Origin: Pseudomonadota bacterium | Lineage (GTDB): Bacteria > Desulfobacterota > JADFVX01 | Direction: 5' to 3' | Assembly: GCA_015222555.1 (NCBI GenBank) | Contig: JADFVM010000276.1 | Location: forward strand, 1 to 13,144 | Length of the DNA: 13,144 nt | Shown here: piece by piece, positions 1 to 8,586 of the stretch | How positions within the stretch are numbered: position 1 is the stretch's first letter | Layout of the letters: each line of letters starts with the position of its first letter | Translations under genes and position numbers: made by a program | The notes under the pieces: generated by a model | Told to the model about the DNA's origin: nothing | The model's database searches: none | What the model saw: the letters and a program-made list of their open reading frames with translations, nothing else

Positions 1-384
1 ATATTCCCTAACGGTTATATCCAGATACTTCTCAACCTTTTTTAAGAAGTCATTTGCCTTAAAAGGTTTTGTGAGAAAATCATCACATCCGGCGGCATAA
101 CATTTTGCCTTATCCTGATCTGCATCCGTACCTTCCATAGTGAGCATAATAACGGGGGTGTCTTTCAGTGAATCATCACTCTTTATTTTTCTGCAACAAA
201 CATCACCGCTCATTTCAGGCATGAAATAATCCAGAACGATGAGATCGGGAGATTCCCTGTAAACAATTTCCATGGCATCCTTTCCTGAATGTGCAGTAAA
301 AATTTCGCACTCAGCCCGGGAAAGAGCAGACTTTTGCATGTCAACCGATAGTGGTACATCATCGACAAGGAGTATCTTTGTCAT
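1..384 (-). CDS. Response regulator receiver (CheY-like) protein, C-terminus cut by window edge
   Basis: Read directly from the minus strand: an ATG at 384 opens 128 codons that run off the left edge without a stop. The protein begins MTKILLVDD and has the receiver-domain landmarks: acidic pair D8/D9, phospho-acceptor D52 in the LDYFMPEMSG stretch, the conserved Thr T82 and the Lys K106 in TKPF. This is a complete REC domain (about residues 1-120), so it should be phosphorylated by a partner histidine kinase, which is not in view. A GAAGGA ribosome site lies about 9 nt upstream. The frame is still open at residue 128 (ending VREY), so either a short tail or an output domain follows; a stand-alone CheY-like protein cannot be excluded. 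The gene follows the phosphohexomutase by 58 nt on the same strand, with no convincing terminator between them. Receiver identity is sure; the output is unknown. Confidence 0.9.
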   Translation of the reverse strand, partial: MTKILLVDDVPLSVDMQKSALSRAECEIFTAHSGKDAMEIVYRESPDLIVLDYFMPEMSGDVCCRKIKSDDSLKDTPVIMLTMEGTDADQDKAKCYAAGCDDFLTKPFKANDFLKKVEKYLDITVREY

Positions 385-442
385 GGATATGTTCCTTCTG
401 TCATTTTAGGGGGTTCCGTCATAAAAACACTGAGGACTGTCT

Positions 443-1882
443 TTATTCCGTCAGGCCAAGCAGATTTTTACCTTCATTAAGCAGGGCGTCAACATTTTCC
501 TTTGAAGACGATTCGGCATAGATTCTAAGAAGGGGCTCCGTCCCCGAGGCTCTCAACAATAGCCAGCTGCCATCTGCCAGAAAAAACTTTGTTCCATCCA
601 TTCTGCTGATTTTATCAACCTTAATGCCGGTGATGAGCTTGGGCTCAATGCGGGCCATTTTTTCTCTCACCCCGAGCATTTCCTCCCCGGCAATGCCAAG
701 ATCAATTCGGTCATAACAGAAGATACCTATCTCTTCAAAGAGTTCATCAAGGACCCCTTCGAGGCCTTTTCCGTTGACGGCCATAATCTCAACAAGAATG
801 AGCGCAATTAAAATGCCGTCCCTTTCAGGAAGATAAGAGCTGATCCCGATGCCGCCACTTTCCTCACCACCCACCAGGACGCCCCCCTCCAACATTTTTT
901 TACAGATATGCTTAAAACCGATGGGAGTCTCAATGGCTGATATGCCGTATTTTTCAGCGAGGATATCTATCATACGTGTTGAAGATACGGCCTTAACTAC
1001 ATTGCCTGTTTCACCTCTTTCCTCTATCATATGTTTAAGGAGAAGGGTTAATATCTTGTGAGAGTTGAAAAATTCGCCTCTGCCATCAACAGCGCCTATG
1101 CGGTCCGCATCCCCGTCTGTCGCCAGACCCACATCATATCCTTCCTCTTTTACCAGGGCCATAAGCTCGCCGAGATTACGGTCTATAGGTTCGGGATTGC
1201 CCCCCCCAAAGACCGGATTTTCTATCGCCCTGATCTCTTTGACTTCTATGCCAAGGTCACCCAGAATCCTGCCGATGCAACCGGCGCCGGCGCCATGCAT
1301 AGGATCAACGGCGACGCGGATACCACTGTCCCTGATCTTCTCAAGATTAATAAAACTCTTGAGCTTCTTCATGTAGCCCTTCATCGGCTCGAAGGATACA
1401 ATGAGATCCTTTTTTACTCCCTCCTCATAGGGAATAAAAAGCGGTGCATCGCCCTTTTGCTGCCGATCTCTTAACAGCTTTTCTACGATTACAGTGGTTT
1501 CGGGGGTAGCAGAGCCGCCAAAGCTCTCTTTGAATTTTATTCCATTATATTCTGGAGGATTATGGCTGGCCGTGACTATTATTCCGCCTCCCACACCTTT
1601 TTCCTTAACGGCCCAGGAAATGGCCGGTGTGGGGGCAAAACCGTCACTAATATAGACTGTTAACCCATTTGCGGCAGCCACCGAGGCCACCTCTTCGGCA
1701 TATTGTCTGGACATAAAGCGCCTGTCATAACCGACTATAAGCCCATTATGGTCGGCGTTGGCACTTTTCAGATAATCCACAATGGCCTGTGTGACCCATC
1801 TTACATTTTCAAATGTAAAGTCACGGCTGATGACACCTCTCCAGCCATCGGTGCCAAATTTTATGTCTGAATTTTCGGACAT
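443..1882 (-). CDS. Phosphoglucomutase/phosphomannomutase family protein (alpha-D-phosphohexomutase)
   Basis: 479 residues, typical length for the family. These cytoplasmic enzymes move phosphate between C1 and C6 of hexose phosphates through a phosphoserine and a bisphosphate intermediate, feeding sugar-nucleotide, polysaccharide or glycogen synthesis. All four active-site loops are visible. They are the phosphoserine loop TASHNPPEYNG with S106, the Mg-binding loop DGDADR (256-261), the sugar-recognition loop GEESGG (339-344) and the phosphate-binding loop RASGTEP (444-450). The N-terminus has the family signature KFGTDGWRG. The ATG at 1882 is preceded by a GGGGGA stretch. The gene lies 85 nt after pdxA and 58 nt before the response regulator on the same strand. 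Substrate choice (glucose, mannose or glucosamine phosphate) cannot be read from these motifs. The GEESGG loop favours the gluco/manno branch over GlmM, so no gene symbol is given. Confidence 0.95.
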   Translation of the reverse strand: MSENSDIKFGTDGWRGVISRDFTFENVRWVTQAIVDYLKSANADHNGLIVGYDRRFMSRQYAEEVASVAAANGLTVYISDGFAPTPAISWAVKEKGVGGGIIVTASHNPPEYNGIKFKESFGGSATPETTVIVEKLLRDRQQKGDAPLFIPYEEGVKKDLIVSFEPMKGYMKKLKSFINLEKIRDSGIRVAVDPMHGAGAGCIGRILGDLGIEVKEIRAIENPVFGGGNPEPIDRNLGELMALVKEEGYDVGLATDGDADRIGAVDGRGEFFNSHKILTLLLKHMIEERGETGNVVKAVSSTRMIDILAEKYGISAIETPIGFKHICKKMLEGGVLVGGEESGGIGISSYLPERDGILIALILVEIMAVNGKGLEGVLDELFEEIGIFCYDRIDLGIAGEEMLGVREKMARIEPKLITGIKVDKISRMDGTKFFLADGSWLLLRASGTEPLLRIYAESSSKENVDALLNEGKNLLGLTE

Positions 1883-1967
1883 TGCTTCTTTATTCCCCCT
1901 TTCCCACTCGATGTTGTTTTAGAAAATCATTCTTGCGCAATTTTATGGTGCACAGTTTCGTTTTCTA

Positions 1968-2969
1968 TTAATGAACCCTTGTTTTATTAGCCACATTCAC
2001 AGCCACCTCTATGGCTGCCTTCAAACTCGTTGGATCGGCTATCCCTTTACCTGCAATGTCAAATGCCGTGCCATGATCGGGCGATGTCCGGATAAAGGGG
2101 AGCCCCAATGTGACATTAACACCCTCATCAAAATGAAGAAGCTTTAAAGGGATGAGGGCCTGATCGTGATAGGGGCAAATGACAGCATCATAGCGGCCTC
2201 TGACTGCCTTGTAAAAAAGCGTATCAGAAGGCATGGGATCAGTTATGTTGATGCCTTCATTCCTGGCCGCTTCGGCCGCCGGCATAAGGAGTTCAGTCTC
2301 TTCATTTCCAAGGAGGCCACCTTCTCCGGCGTGAGGATTAAGAGATGCAAGGGCAAGCCTGGGCGCTTTTATATCAAAATGGTCTCTCAGTGCACGGTGG
2401 GTGAGACGGATGATCCTTATCGTTTCTTTAGCCGTCAGCCTTTTTGATACCTCCATGAGGGGGCAATGGATGGTCAATAAAACCACCTTCAAGGTCCTGC
2501 CCATGAGCATCATGGCAAAATCCTCAGTTCCTGTCAGTTCTGCCAGAAATTCTGTATGGCCTGGATATGAAAAGCCTCCCCTGTTAAAGGCCTCTTTGTT
2601 AATGGGTGCTGTAACAAGTCCATCCAGCGTTCCATTCATGGCCAGCTCAACCGCTTTTTCGATATAAAGACCTGAGGCATGGCCTGCCTCGGCAGACACT
2701 TTTCCTTTGTTGATATTTTCAAGCTTAGTAAGAGATAAGACCTGTATGAATTCGCACCTGCCCAGTTCATTGGGAGCGTTGATGGAGTTAATATTCCCGT
2801 CGATACCAAGGTCTTTTGCCTGGGCGGATAAAATCCTTTCATCGCCGATAACAAGGGGGATGCATGTCTCTAATATCGTATCATCTGAAAGCGCCTTGAC
2901 TATAATCTCAGGACCCACTCCAGCAGAATCCCCCATGGTAATGCCGATCTTCGGAAGATTTTTACCCAC
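1968..2969 (-). CDS. pdxA: 4-hydroxythreonine-4-phosphate dehydrogenase
   Basis: 333 residues, close to the E. coli enzyme (329). PdxA oxidises 4-phosphohydroxy-L-threonine with NAD; the product decarboxylates and is joined with deoxyxylulose phosphate by PdxJ to make pyridoxine phosphate. It is a cytoplasmic, metal-dependent homodimer. The three metal-binding histidines are present: H168 in IHCPL, H213 in NPHAGEGG and H268 in CPYHDQ, matching E. coli H166, H211 and H266. The N-terminal ITMGDSAGVGPE and the C-terminal RTSPDHGTAFDIAG signatures are also clear. The start is GTG at 2969, sharing one base with the stop of the SurA-like gene (TAGTG), with AAGG 5 nt upstream. That indicates translational coupling. 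surA-pdxA adjacency is also known in E. coli. PdxA2-type paralogues acting on other hydroxy acids exist, but this context favours true PdxA. Confidence 0.95.
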   Translation of the reverse strand: MGKNLPKIGITMGDSAGVGPEIIVKALSDDTILETCIPLVIGDERILSAQAKDLGIDGNINSINAPNELGRCEFIQVLSLTKLENINKGKVSAEAGHASGLYIEKAVELAMNGTLDGLVTAPINKEAFNRGGFSYPGHTEFLAELTGTEDFAMMLMGRTLKVVLLTIHCPLMEVSKRLTAKETIRIIRLTHRALRDHFDIKAPRLALASLNPHAGEGGLLGNEETELLMPAAEAARNEGINITDPMPSDTLFYKAVRGRYDAVICPYHDQALIPLKLLHFDEGVNVTLGLPFIRTSPDHGTAFDIAGKGIADPTSLKAAIEVAVNVANKTRVH

Positions 2970-3934
2970 TAGAGCCTTATCTCAACATGCTCTTCTTCCT
3001 TAAGTTCTTCAATAAACTCCTTAATGCCTCTATTCAATTCCTCGGAGTAAAGCCTGGCTTTTATTTTTTTGGAAATTTCATCAAAGGGAAGAGCGGCGCC
3101 ACCCCTTCTTTCACGTAGTTGTACTATATGATAGCCAAAGGGCGTAAGAATGAGGCCACTTATTTCATTTTCCTTGAGGGGGAAAACGGCACGGGAGAAT
3201 TCCTTAACCATGTCTTCTCTTTTGAAAAAGCCGAGATCTCCTCCATTTGAAGCAGACGGTCCTTCAGAATATTTCTTTGCAAGCGATTCAAAATCTTCTC
3301 CGGCTCTGGCTTTTTGTAGAACCTCCTCGGCCCTTTTTCTGATTTCATTCACCCTCTCTTCGTCGGCGTCTTTTGGGATGAGAAAAAGAATATGCCGTGC
3401 GCTGATCTCTTCATCGGTGGCAAAGTCATTTTTGTTTCTTTCATAATAGATCATCACCTCTTCATCGGAAACCTCTATAACACGCCTTACTTTTTTATCG
3501 ATCACCTTTGAGCGAATGATCTGTCCCTTTACTTCCTCTTTATACCTTTCAAAAGAGACCCCTTCCTTTTTCAGAGCACTCAGGAGTTCCTGCTCGTTGA
3601 TTTTGTTTTCCTTTTTTATATTCTCAATGGCGGCCTTAACTTCATCATCTGTGACATCTATGGCAGCTTTTCTTGCTGCCCTGAGAAGCAAAACCTTTTC
3701 GAGCAAGTTATTAAGCGCTTTTTCCCTGGCGTCTTTCAGCCTCGCTTCCTGCTCTTCCGGCGGGGTGGAGCTGATAATCTGTTTGAAAAGAGCGCCGCCT
3801 TCCTTTTCAACGTCAAAATAGGTAATAGCATTATCACCAATTGAAGCAACGACTCTGTCAATAATTTCAGCCTTTACAGGCGAGCCCGTGAGCATTAAAA
3901 ATAAAAAGGCCGTCAGGAGTAAGAGTTTTTTCAT
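2969..3934 (-). CDS. SurA-like periplasmic chaperone / peptidylprolyl isomerase
   Basis: 321 residues. A Sec signal peptide is evident: a KK start, a hydrophobic run to about residue 17, and a likely cut after VKA (22). A helical SurA_N-type chaperone region follows (about 24-165), starting DRVVASIGDNAITYFDV. A single PpiC/parvulin domain spans about 175-277. It has the active-site-type H181 in ARHIL, the GGDLGFF motif (231-237) and FGYHIV (266-271). A charged helical tail closes the protein, as in SurA where the C-terminal helix packs on the N domain. E. coli SurA has two parvulin domains and is about 100 residues longer, so this is the one-domain form. Expected role: helping outer-membrane proteins fold in the periplasm. 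Its ATG overlaps the upstream parvulin's stop (ATGA), and its stop overlaps the pdxA start. I call it SurA-like rather than surA because of the missing second domain. Confidence 0.88.
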   Translation of the reverse strand: MKKLLLLTAFLFLMLTGSPVKAEIIDRVVASIGDNAITYFDVEKEGGALFKQIISSTPPEEQEARLKDAREKALNNLLEKVLLLRAARKAAIDVTDDEVKAAIENIKKENKINEQELLSALKKEGVSFERYKEEVKGQIIRSKVIDKKVRRVIEVSDEEVMIYYERNKNDFATDEEISARHILFLIPKDADEERVNEIRKRAEEVLQKARAGEDFESLAKKYSEGPSASNGGDLGFFKREDMVKEFSRAVFPLKENEISGLILTPFGYHIVQLRERRGGAALPFDEISKKIKARLYSEELNRGIKEFIEELKEEEHVEIRL

Positions 3935-4887
3935 TTGATCCCCATGCTCTGCTTTAAAATGTCTTCATTTATTTTAACGGGAGTCTTCTTTTTAATTCCT
4001 TCCATCCACTTCATGTAAAGCTCATCCGTTTTCAACCTTTTTAAAATTTCAACAATCCGGGCATGTACATCTTCAACGGAAAGATCCAGGGCTTCCCTTT
4101 TTTCTTCAACGAGGAAAATATGATAGCCATAGGGGCTTTCAACAACTTCACTTAACATACCCACCTTGATTGTAAAGACAACCTCGTCAAATTCGGGCGG
4201 CATAATCCCCCGGCTGAAAAAACCCAGGTCTCCTCCTTCCTGCGAATCGGGGCTTTGAGATACCTCTTTTGCAACCGTTGCAAAATCCTCTCCTTCACGA
4301 ATCCTCTCTCTTACCTTAACGGCGTCCGTTTCATCCCTCAACAGGATTTGCCGTGCCTTTACCTGTTCCTCACGGTGAAAATCGGTCTGGTAGCTTGTGT
4401 AGTAGGCGTTTATCTCTTCAGGTGATATATCTATCTTTGATGAAATGGAGCGTACAATGACCTTATCAATGAGAAGCTTCTTTTTAATTTTATCCTTCCA
4501 TTTGTCAAAGTTGATATACTCTTTTGTCAGCATGGTCTCAAAACTTTTTGCGTCAGAATAATTTTTTCTGATTTCAGAAACAGCGGCATCAACCTCTTCC
4601 GCACCCACAGTGATACCAAGCCTTTTCCCCTCCAGAAGAATGACCTTTTCATCTATCATCTGCCTCAAATAGGCGGCTTTGAGTTTTAAGGCCGCTTCTT
4701 TGTCAATGGGGTAGGAGGCGCCGTACCTGCTTCTGACAAAGGAGAATTCCTCTTCAAAGGTTTCCAGATATATTTTATCAGTCCCGACCTGGGCAAGAAG
4801 GACTTTTTCTTCTTCCACTTTGCTGGTACATGCGGCAAGTGCAAAAGATAAAAGTATGAAAAGGGTCTTTAATAAAATTTTATTCAT
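3931..4887 (-). CDS. Lipoprotein peptidylprolyl isomerase (PpiC/parvulin family, SurA/PrsA-like)
   Basis: 318 residues from the ATG at 4887. This start gives a textbook lipoprotein signal, MNKILLK then a hydrophobic stretch ending in the lipobox LAAC with C20. It also has an AAAGGA ribosome site 4 nt upstream. A longer in-frame reading from a TTG at 5010 would bury this signal inside the protein and is rejected. Residue +2 after Cys is Thr, not Asp, so by E. coli Lol rules it would go to the outer membrane, facing the periplasm. An N-terminal helical SurA_N-like region covers about 30-160 and a PpiC domain about 173-264. GGDLGFF (218-224) and PYGYHI (252-257) are present, but the usual first parvulin His is Gln (Q180 in KARQIL). 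It may therefore act mainly as a chaperone. The gene ends in a 4-nt ATGA overlap with the SurA-like gene, so the two paralogues are likely made together. Confidence 0.9.
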   Translation of the reverse strand: MNKILLKTLFILLSFALAACTSKVEEEKVLLAQVGTDKIYLETFEEEFSFVRSRYGASYPIDKEAALKLKAAYLRQMIDEKVILLEGKRLGITVGAEEVDAAVSEIRKNYSDAKSFETMLTKEYINFDKWKDKIKKKLLIDKVIVRSISSKIDISPEEINAYYTSYQTDFHREEQVKARQILLRDETDAVKVRERIREGEDFATVAKEVSQSPDSQEGGDLGFFSRGIMPPEFDEVVFTIKVGMLSEVVESPYGYHIFLVEEKREALDLSVEDVHARIVEILKRLKTDELYMKWMEGIKKKTPVKINEDILKQSMGIK

Positions 4888-4891
4888 AAAT

Positions 4892-4897
4892 TCCTTT
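4892..4897 (-). promoter_or_regulatory. Ribosome-binding site for the lipoprotein parvulin
   Basis: AAAGGA on the minus strand, 4 nt before the ATG at 4887. The spacing is rather short. Together with the lipoprotein signal peptide that starts there, it supports 4887 over the longer reading frame beginning at a TTG at 5010. Confidence 0.7.
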
Positions 4898-5082
4898 ATT
4901 GAGAGTACGTTATTGAATTCTTCCCGAATAGGGCAGATCCGGTATTTATTTATTAAACAAGATGAAAGTTCAAGCAGCCTCTCCCCCAGGCAGAGAGACA
5001 GGGTTGTCAAACAATTTAAAGCAGGTAAGGGATGCCCTGTATTCGCCTTTCTACATATTGATTAATAGGTGAAGTTACCACA

Positions 5083-8000
5083 TTAAATGAGTCCTTTCAA
5101 TATGTTTTTCCCTTCCTCCAGACCCTTAAGCAGATCATTGGAGGTAAGCATCATTTTAAAGCGCATGTCCGGTGAAACTGAGTATTTTTTTGGTGATTCT
5201 TTAATGAGTAAGAGCAGCTTATCCACATTTATCTCGGCCTTTTCATGGAAGATAAGAGAAATTGATTTTTCCGAAACAGCGGCCTCTTTTATCATGACCT
5301 CCTTTAAAAGAATCTTAAAGGATATAAGGGCGATGAAATAAATCGCCTCACGGGGGATGGGACCAAAACGATCAAGTAGTTCCACTCTCATCTCCTTAAG
5401 GTCTTCTTCATCCTTGAGAGAGGAAAAGCGCTTGTATAATGTCAGCCTCTGGCTCGTATCCGTCACATACTCGCCGGGGATAAAGGCAGGATATGGGAAC
5501 TTTATCTCCGGTTCTATTTCGTCTTTGAGACCCTCGCCCTTCAGGTCGGCAACAGCCTTTTCCAGCATGGTGGTAAATAGATCAAAGCCAACAGCCTCTA
5601 TATTTCCTGACTGTTCGGCACCTAAAAGGTTTCCGGCACCCCTGATTTCCATGTCATAGCTTGCAAGGTGAAAGCCGGAACTGAGCTCTGTCATTTCCTG
5701 GATCGCCTGAAACCTCTTTCTTGCATCTTTAGTTAAAAGCGCTTCTCCCGGGAAAAGAAAATAGGCATAGGCCCTGTGTTTTGACCTGCCCACCCGCCCC
5801 CTTAATTGATATAGTTGTCCAAGTCCCATATTCTGGGCGTTGTTGATAATAATCGTATTTGCCGCAGGGATATCGAGGCCCGATTCGATTATGGTGGTGC
5901 AAAGCAGAAGGTTCGTTTTGCCTTCATAAAAACCAATCATAACCTTTTCAAGGGCATGTTCGGCCATCTGACCATGACCGATGGCGATATTGGCCTCGGG
6001 CACAATCGCCTTAATTCGCGCGGCCACATTTTCTATATCCTGGACCCTGTTATGGACAAAAAATATCTGCCCGCCCCGTCGAAGTTCCCTCAACACTGCA
6101 TCACGAACCGTTTCTTCATCAAATTTGCCTAAATAGTTTTTGATGGCCAGCCGTCCTTCCGGCGGGCTGCTGATAATACTTAAATCCCGGATTCCCATCA
6201 TGGCCATATTCAATGTCCTGGGAATAGGTGTGGCCGTGAGTGTCAGAACGTCTACCACCTTTTTGATCTTTTTCAGTTTTTCCTTATGAGAAACGCCGAA
6301 ACGCTGTTCTTCGTCAATGATGATAAGGCCCAAATTCTTAAAGACAACATCCTTTTGCAGCAGACGGTGTGTGCCGATAAGGATATCAACTTTCCCGTCC
6401 TTCAACCTTTCCAGCACATCTTTTTGCTTGGCCTTGCTACAGAATCTGCTTAATCGTTCAATGATGACAGGATAGCCCTTAAACCTGTCTTCAAAAGTCT
6501 GGTGGTGCTGCTGTGCCAGGATGGTAGTGGGAACAAGCACCACCACTTGTCGGCCGTCCATAACGGCTTTAAAAGAAGCGCGCACTGCCACTTCCGTCTT
6601 GCCGTACCCCACATCACCGCAAACCAGACGGTCCAGCGGCCGGCTGCTTTCCATATCACGGATAATGTCATCGATGGCTGCCCGCTGGTCAGGCGTCTCC
6701 TCGTATTCAAAGGAGGCTTCAAACTCCTTAAAAGTCTCTCCTCCCTTCGAATAGGCAAAGCCATCCATGACTTTCCTTGCCGCCTGGATCTCCAGCAACT
6801 CCAGGGCCAGATCGGTGACGGCTTTTTTTACCTTCCCCTTGACCTTTTCCCAGGAACGTCCGCCGAGTTTATCGAGGCTGATGCTTTTGTCCCCACCACC
6901 TGAAAATCGCTGAACAAGATTCAAGCGGTCAACGGGAAGAAAGACCTTGTCTCCACCCAGATATTCCAGTTCAAGATAGTCAGCCTCTATACCTCCGGCG
7001 GCGACCTTTTTAAGCCCCCTGTATATTCCGATGCCGTGATCGAGATGAATAATATAATCATCGCTATGAAGCTGGCCAAATGAAGTGAGTTGCACATCAG
7101 AAGATTTCCTAAGGTTAGTCCTTCTTTTGTGACGTTCTCCAAAAACCTCTTCCTCCGTAATGAGGACAAGTCTGTTGTCCCGGTCCCTGAATCCGGCAGA
7201 CAGTTCCCCCATATATATGGTGAGGTCTTTGCCCTCATCAAAGCATGCCTCTTCCTTGCTTATAGTCAGGTTAACTTTATAGTGGGCCAGAAGCTCTGCC
7301 AGGCGCTCGGCCTGTCCCAGGCTGTGGGCTGCAAAAAAAACTTTCATCCCCTCGTCATGCCATCCCTCAATACGTCTGGCCAGCGGCGAGAGAGGACTTC
7401 CACTCTTGCCGGCTTCTATAAGTTCGGCGCGAAGGTCACCATTGCTCTCCAAAGAGCTGTTTAGAATCTTCCCTTCATCAAGAACAACACCCCCTGCGGA
7501 TATGGAGGGCCATGAATTGATGCCGGCCATGATCTCCTCGGGCTGCAGGTAAAGCTCTCCCGGCTCAGGAAAGGGCCATAAATGGTTGACCCCTTTCTCA
7601 TAACCCTCGCCTATGACCTTTTCAAACTCGAAGGCCTGGGCCTTTAATTCCATTTCATCCACTTTAATGATCGTTGTCTTCGCGGGTAAATAATCAAAAA
7701 ATGTCGACGTTTCATCAAAAAAATCGGGCAGAAAAAATTCCACGCCAAGGAAATAAAGCCCCTCGTCAAAACCCTGAAGAATTTCGTTAAGACGATTTCT
7801 GGGGATCTCCATTTTTTTGCTTCTTCCCCTGATTTTTCCTGCAACAGCTCCAGCACGATCGGGAGAGAGATAAATCTCGCTGGCAGGCAAAATGATGAGG
7901 TCTTCAACGGATTCATCTCTGGATCGCTGGGTTTCAAGGTCAAATGATCTGATGGACTGGATCTCATCACCAAAAAACTCAATTCTATGTGGAAATTCCA

Positions 8001-8538
8001 TATGAGGGCCAAATACATCGACAATACCTCCCCGAACACTGAATTCGCCTCTTTCATCAACTTGGCCAACCCTTGCATAACCACGATTGATCATGCCCTT
8101 AATAAATTCATTAAAGGGGGCCTCCTCACCTGAAATAACGTAGTCTGCCATTTCATGCAACAGCTTCGTTGGTATGAGACGCTGCATGATGGCGGGCAGA
8201 GGTGAAACGATGACGTCTACAGATGAAGTGAGAAGAGAATAAAGCGTGGCAAGTCTTTCCCCTGTTATATCAGGGTGGGGAGAAAGGTTTTCATAGGGTA
8301 GAATTTCCCAGGAAGGAAAGGCCAGGGCTTTAAAGGGATCATTGAGATAGAAGCGGATATCTTTGAGGAGTGTTTCCGCCTCGGCGGGGCTTGCCGTGAG
8401 CACAAGAAAGGGCCCGTGACCCCTTCTCACCAGATTTGAGATCAGATAGGAAAGATAGGAGCCTTTTAAACCCTGAATGGCTACCTTGTCACCCGGGGAT
8501 TTTCGATCAACCAGGTCGTTCAAAAGTGTGTTAAACAT
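5083..8538 (-). CDS. mfd: Transcription-repair coupling factor Mfd
   Basis: 1151 residues, against 1148 for E. coli Mfd. It removes RNA polymerase stalled at DNA lesions by ATP-driven translocation and recruits UvrA for nucleotide excision repair. Domains in order: UvrB-like N-terminal modules (about 1-350); the RNA-polymerase-interacting CarD-like domain (about 483-548, with IIHLDHGIGIYRG); RecG-type helicase lobe 1 with Walker A GDVGYGKTE (641-649), motif II DEEQ (742-745) and TATPIPRT (768-775); lobe 2 with QLRGRVGRSK (911-920); and the TRCF C-terminal domain (about 1005-1105) that masks the UvrA-binding surface. All parts are intact. The ATG at 8538 is the only reasonable start because there is no upstream in-frame start nearby. 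It lacks a clear Shine-Dalgarno, so translation may depend on the DUF3467 gene ending 48 nt upstream. A 195-nt gap follows before the lipoprotein gene. Confidence 0.98.
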   Translation of the reverse strand: MFNTLLNDLVDRKSPGDKVAIQGLKGSYLSYLISNLVRRGHGPFLVLTASPAEAETLLKDIRFYLNDPFKALAFPSWEILPYENLSPHPDITGERLATLYSLLTSSVDVIVSPLPAIMQRLIPTKLLHEMADYVISGEEAPFNEFIKGMINRGYARVGQVDERGEFSVRGGIVDVFGPHMEFPHRIEFFGDEIQSIRSFDLETQRSRDESVEDLIILPASEIYLSPDRAGAVAGKIRGRSKKMEIPRNRLNEILQGFDEGLYFLGVEFFLPDFFDETSTFFDYLPAKTTIIKVDEMELKAQAFEFEKVIGEGYEKGVNHLWPFPEPGELYLQPEEIMAGINSWPSISAGGVVLDEGKILNSSLESNGDLRAELIEAGKSGSPLSPLARRIEGWHDEGMKVFFAAHSLGQAERLAELLAHYKVNLTISKEEACFDEGKDLTIYMGELSAGFRDRDNRLVLITEEEVFGERHKRRTNLRKSSDVQLTSFGQLHSDDYIIHLDHGIGIYRGLKKVAAGGIEADYLELEYLGGDKVFLPVDRLNLVQRFSGGGDKSISLDKLGGRSWEKVKGKVKKAVTDLALELLEIQAARKVMDGFAYSKGGETFKEFEASFEYEETPDQRAAIDDIIRDMESSRPLDRLVCGDVGYGKTEVAVRASFKAVMDGRQVVVLVPTTILAQQHHQTFEDRFKGYPVIIERLSRFCSKAKQKDVLERLKDGKVDILIGTHRLLQKDVVFKNLGLIIIDEEQRFGVSHKEKLKKIKKVVDVLTLTATPIPRTLNMAMMGIRDLSIISSPPEGRLAIKNYLGKFDEETVRDAVLRELRRGGQIFFVHNRVQDIENVAARIKAIVPEANIAIGHGQMAEHALEKVMIGFYEGKTNLLLCTTIIESGLDIPAANTIIINNAQNMGLGQLYQLRGRVGRSKHRAYAYFLFPGEALLTKDARKRFQAIQEMTELSSGFHLASYDMEIRGAGNLLGAEQSGNIEAVGFDLFTTMLEKAVADLKGEGLKDEIEPEIKFPYPAFIPGEYVTDTSQRLTLYKRFSSLKDEEDLKEMRVELLDRFGPIPREAIYFIALISFKILLKEVMIKEAAVSEKSISLIFHEKAEINVDKLLLLIKESPKKYSVSPDMRFKMMLTSNDLLKGLEEGKNILKGLI

Positions 8539-8586
8539 GGTGTAAGTAAAGACGGGAAGGAACGTTGCAAAGGAAGAAAAGATCTG

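Noticed and set aside
385..442. Terminator between the phosphohexomutase and response regulator genes
   Set aside because: A T5 run is present in the minus-strand reading, but the sequence before it does not form a stable GC-rich stem.
1058..1474. 138-codon plus-strand frame inside the phosphohexomutase gene, and similar long opposite-strand frames inside mfd and mrp
   Set aside because: These overlap well-supported genes on the other strand, have unrecognisable low-quality translations, and lack convincing starts. They are frame shadows.
1933..1942. TTGCGCAA palindrome in the pdxA-phosphohexomutase gap as a regulatory site
   Set aside because: It is a single 8-bp palindrome with no second copy and no recognised regulator motif.
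4888..5010. A 41-residue N-terminal extension of the lipoprotein parvulin, from a TTG at 5010
   Set aside because: It would bury a clear lipoprotein signal peptide and lipobox inside the protein. The ATG at 4887 has its own AAAGGA ribosome site, and the extension looks like random translation of intergenic DNA.
5020..5045. Small inverted repeat around AGGGCATCCCT after mfd as a terminator
   Set aside because: The stem is only about 4 bp and no T-run follows on the minus strand.
4888..5082. Promoter for the lipoprotein-surA-pdxA genes in the 195-nt gap after mfd
   Set aside because: A perfect TTGACA (minus strand, 5010-5005) has no -10-like box at 16-18 nt. TTGAAC (4973-4968) with AATAAA (4950-4945) has good spacing but only 4 of 6 matches each. 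A promoter may exist, but I cannot support one.
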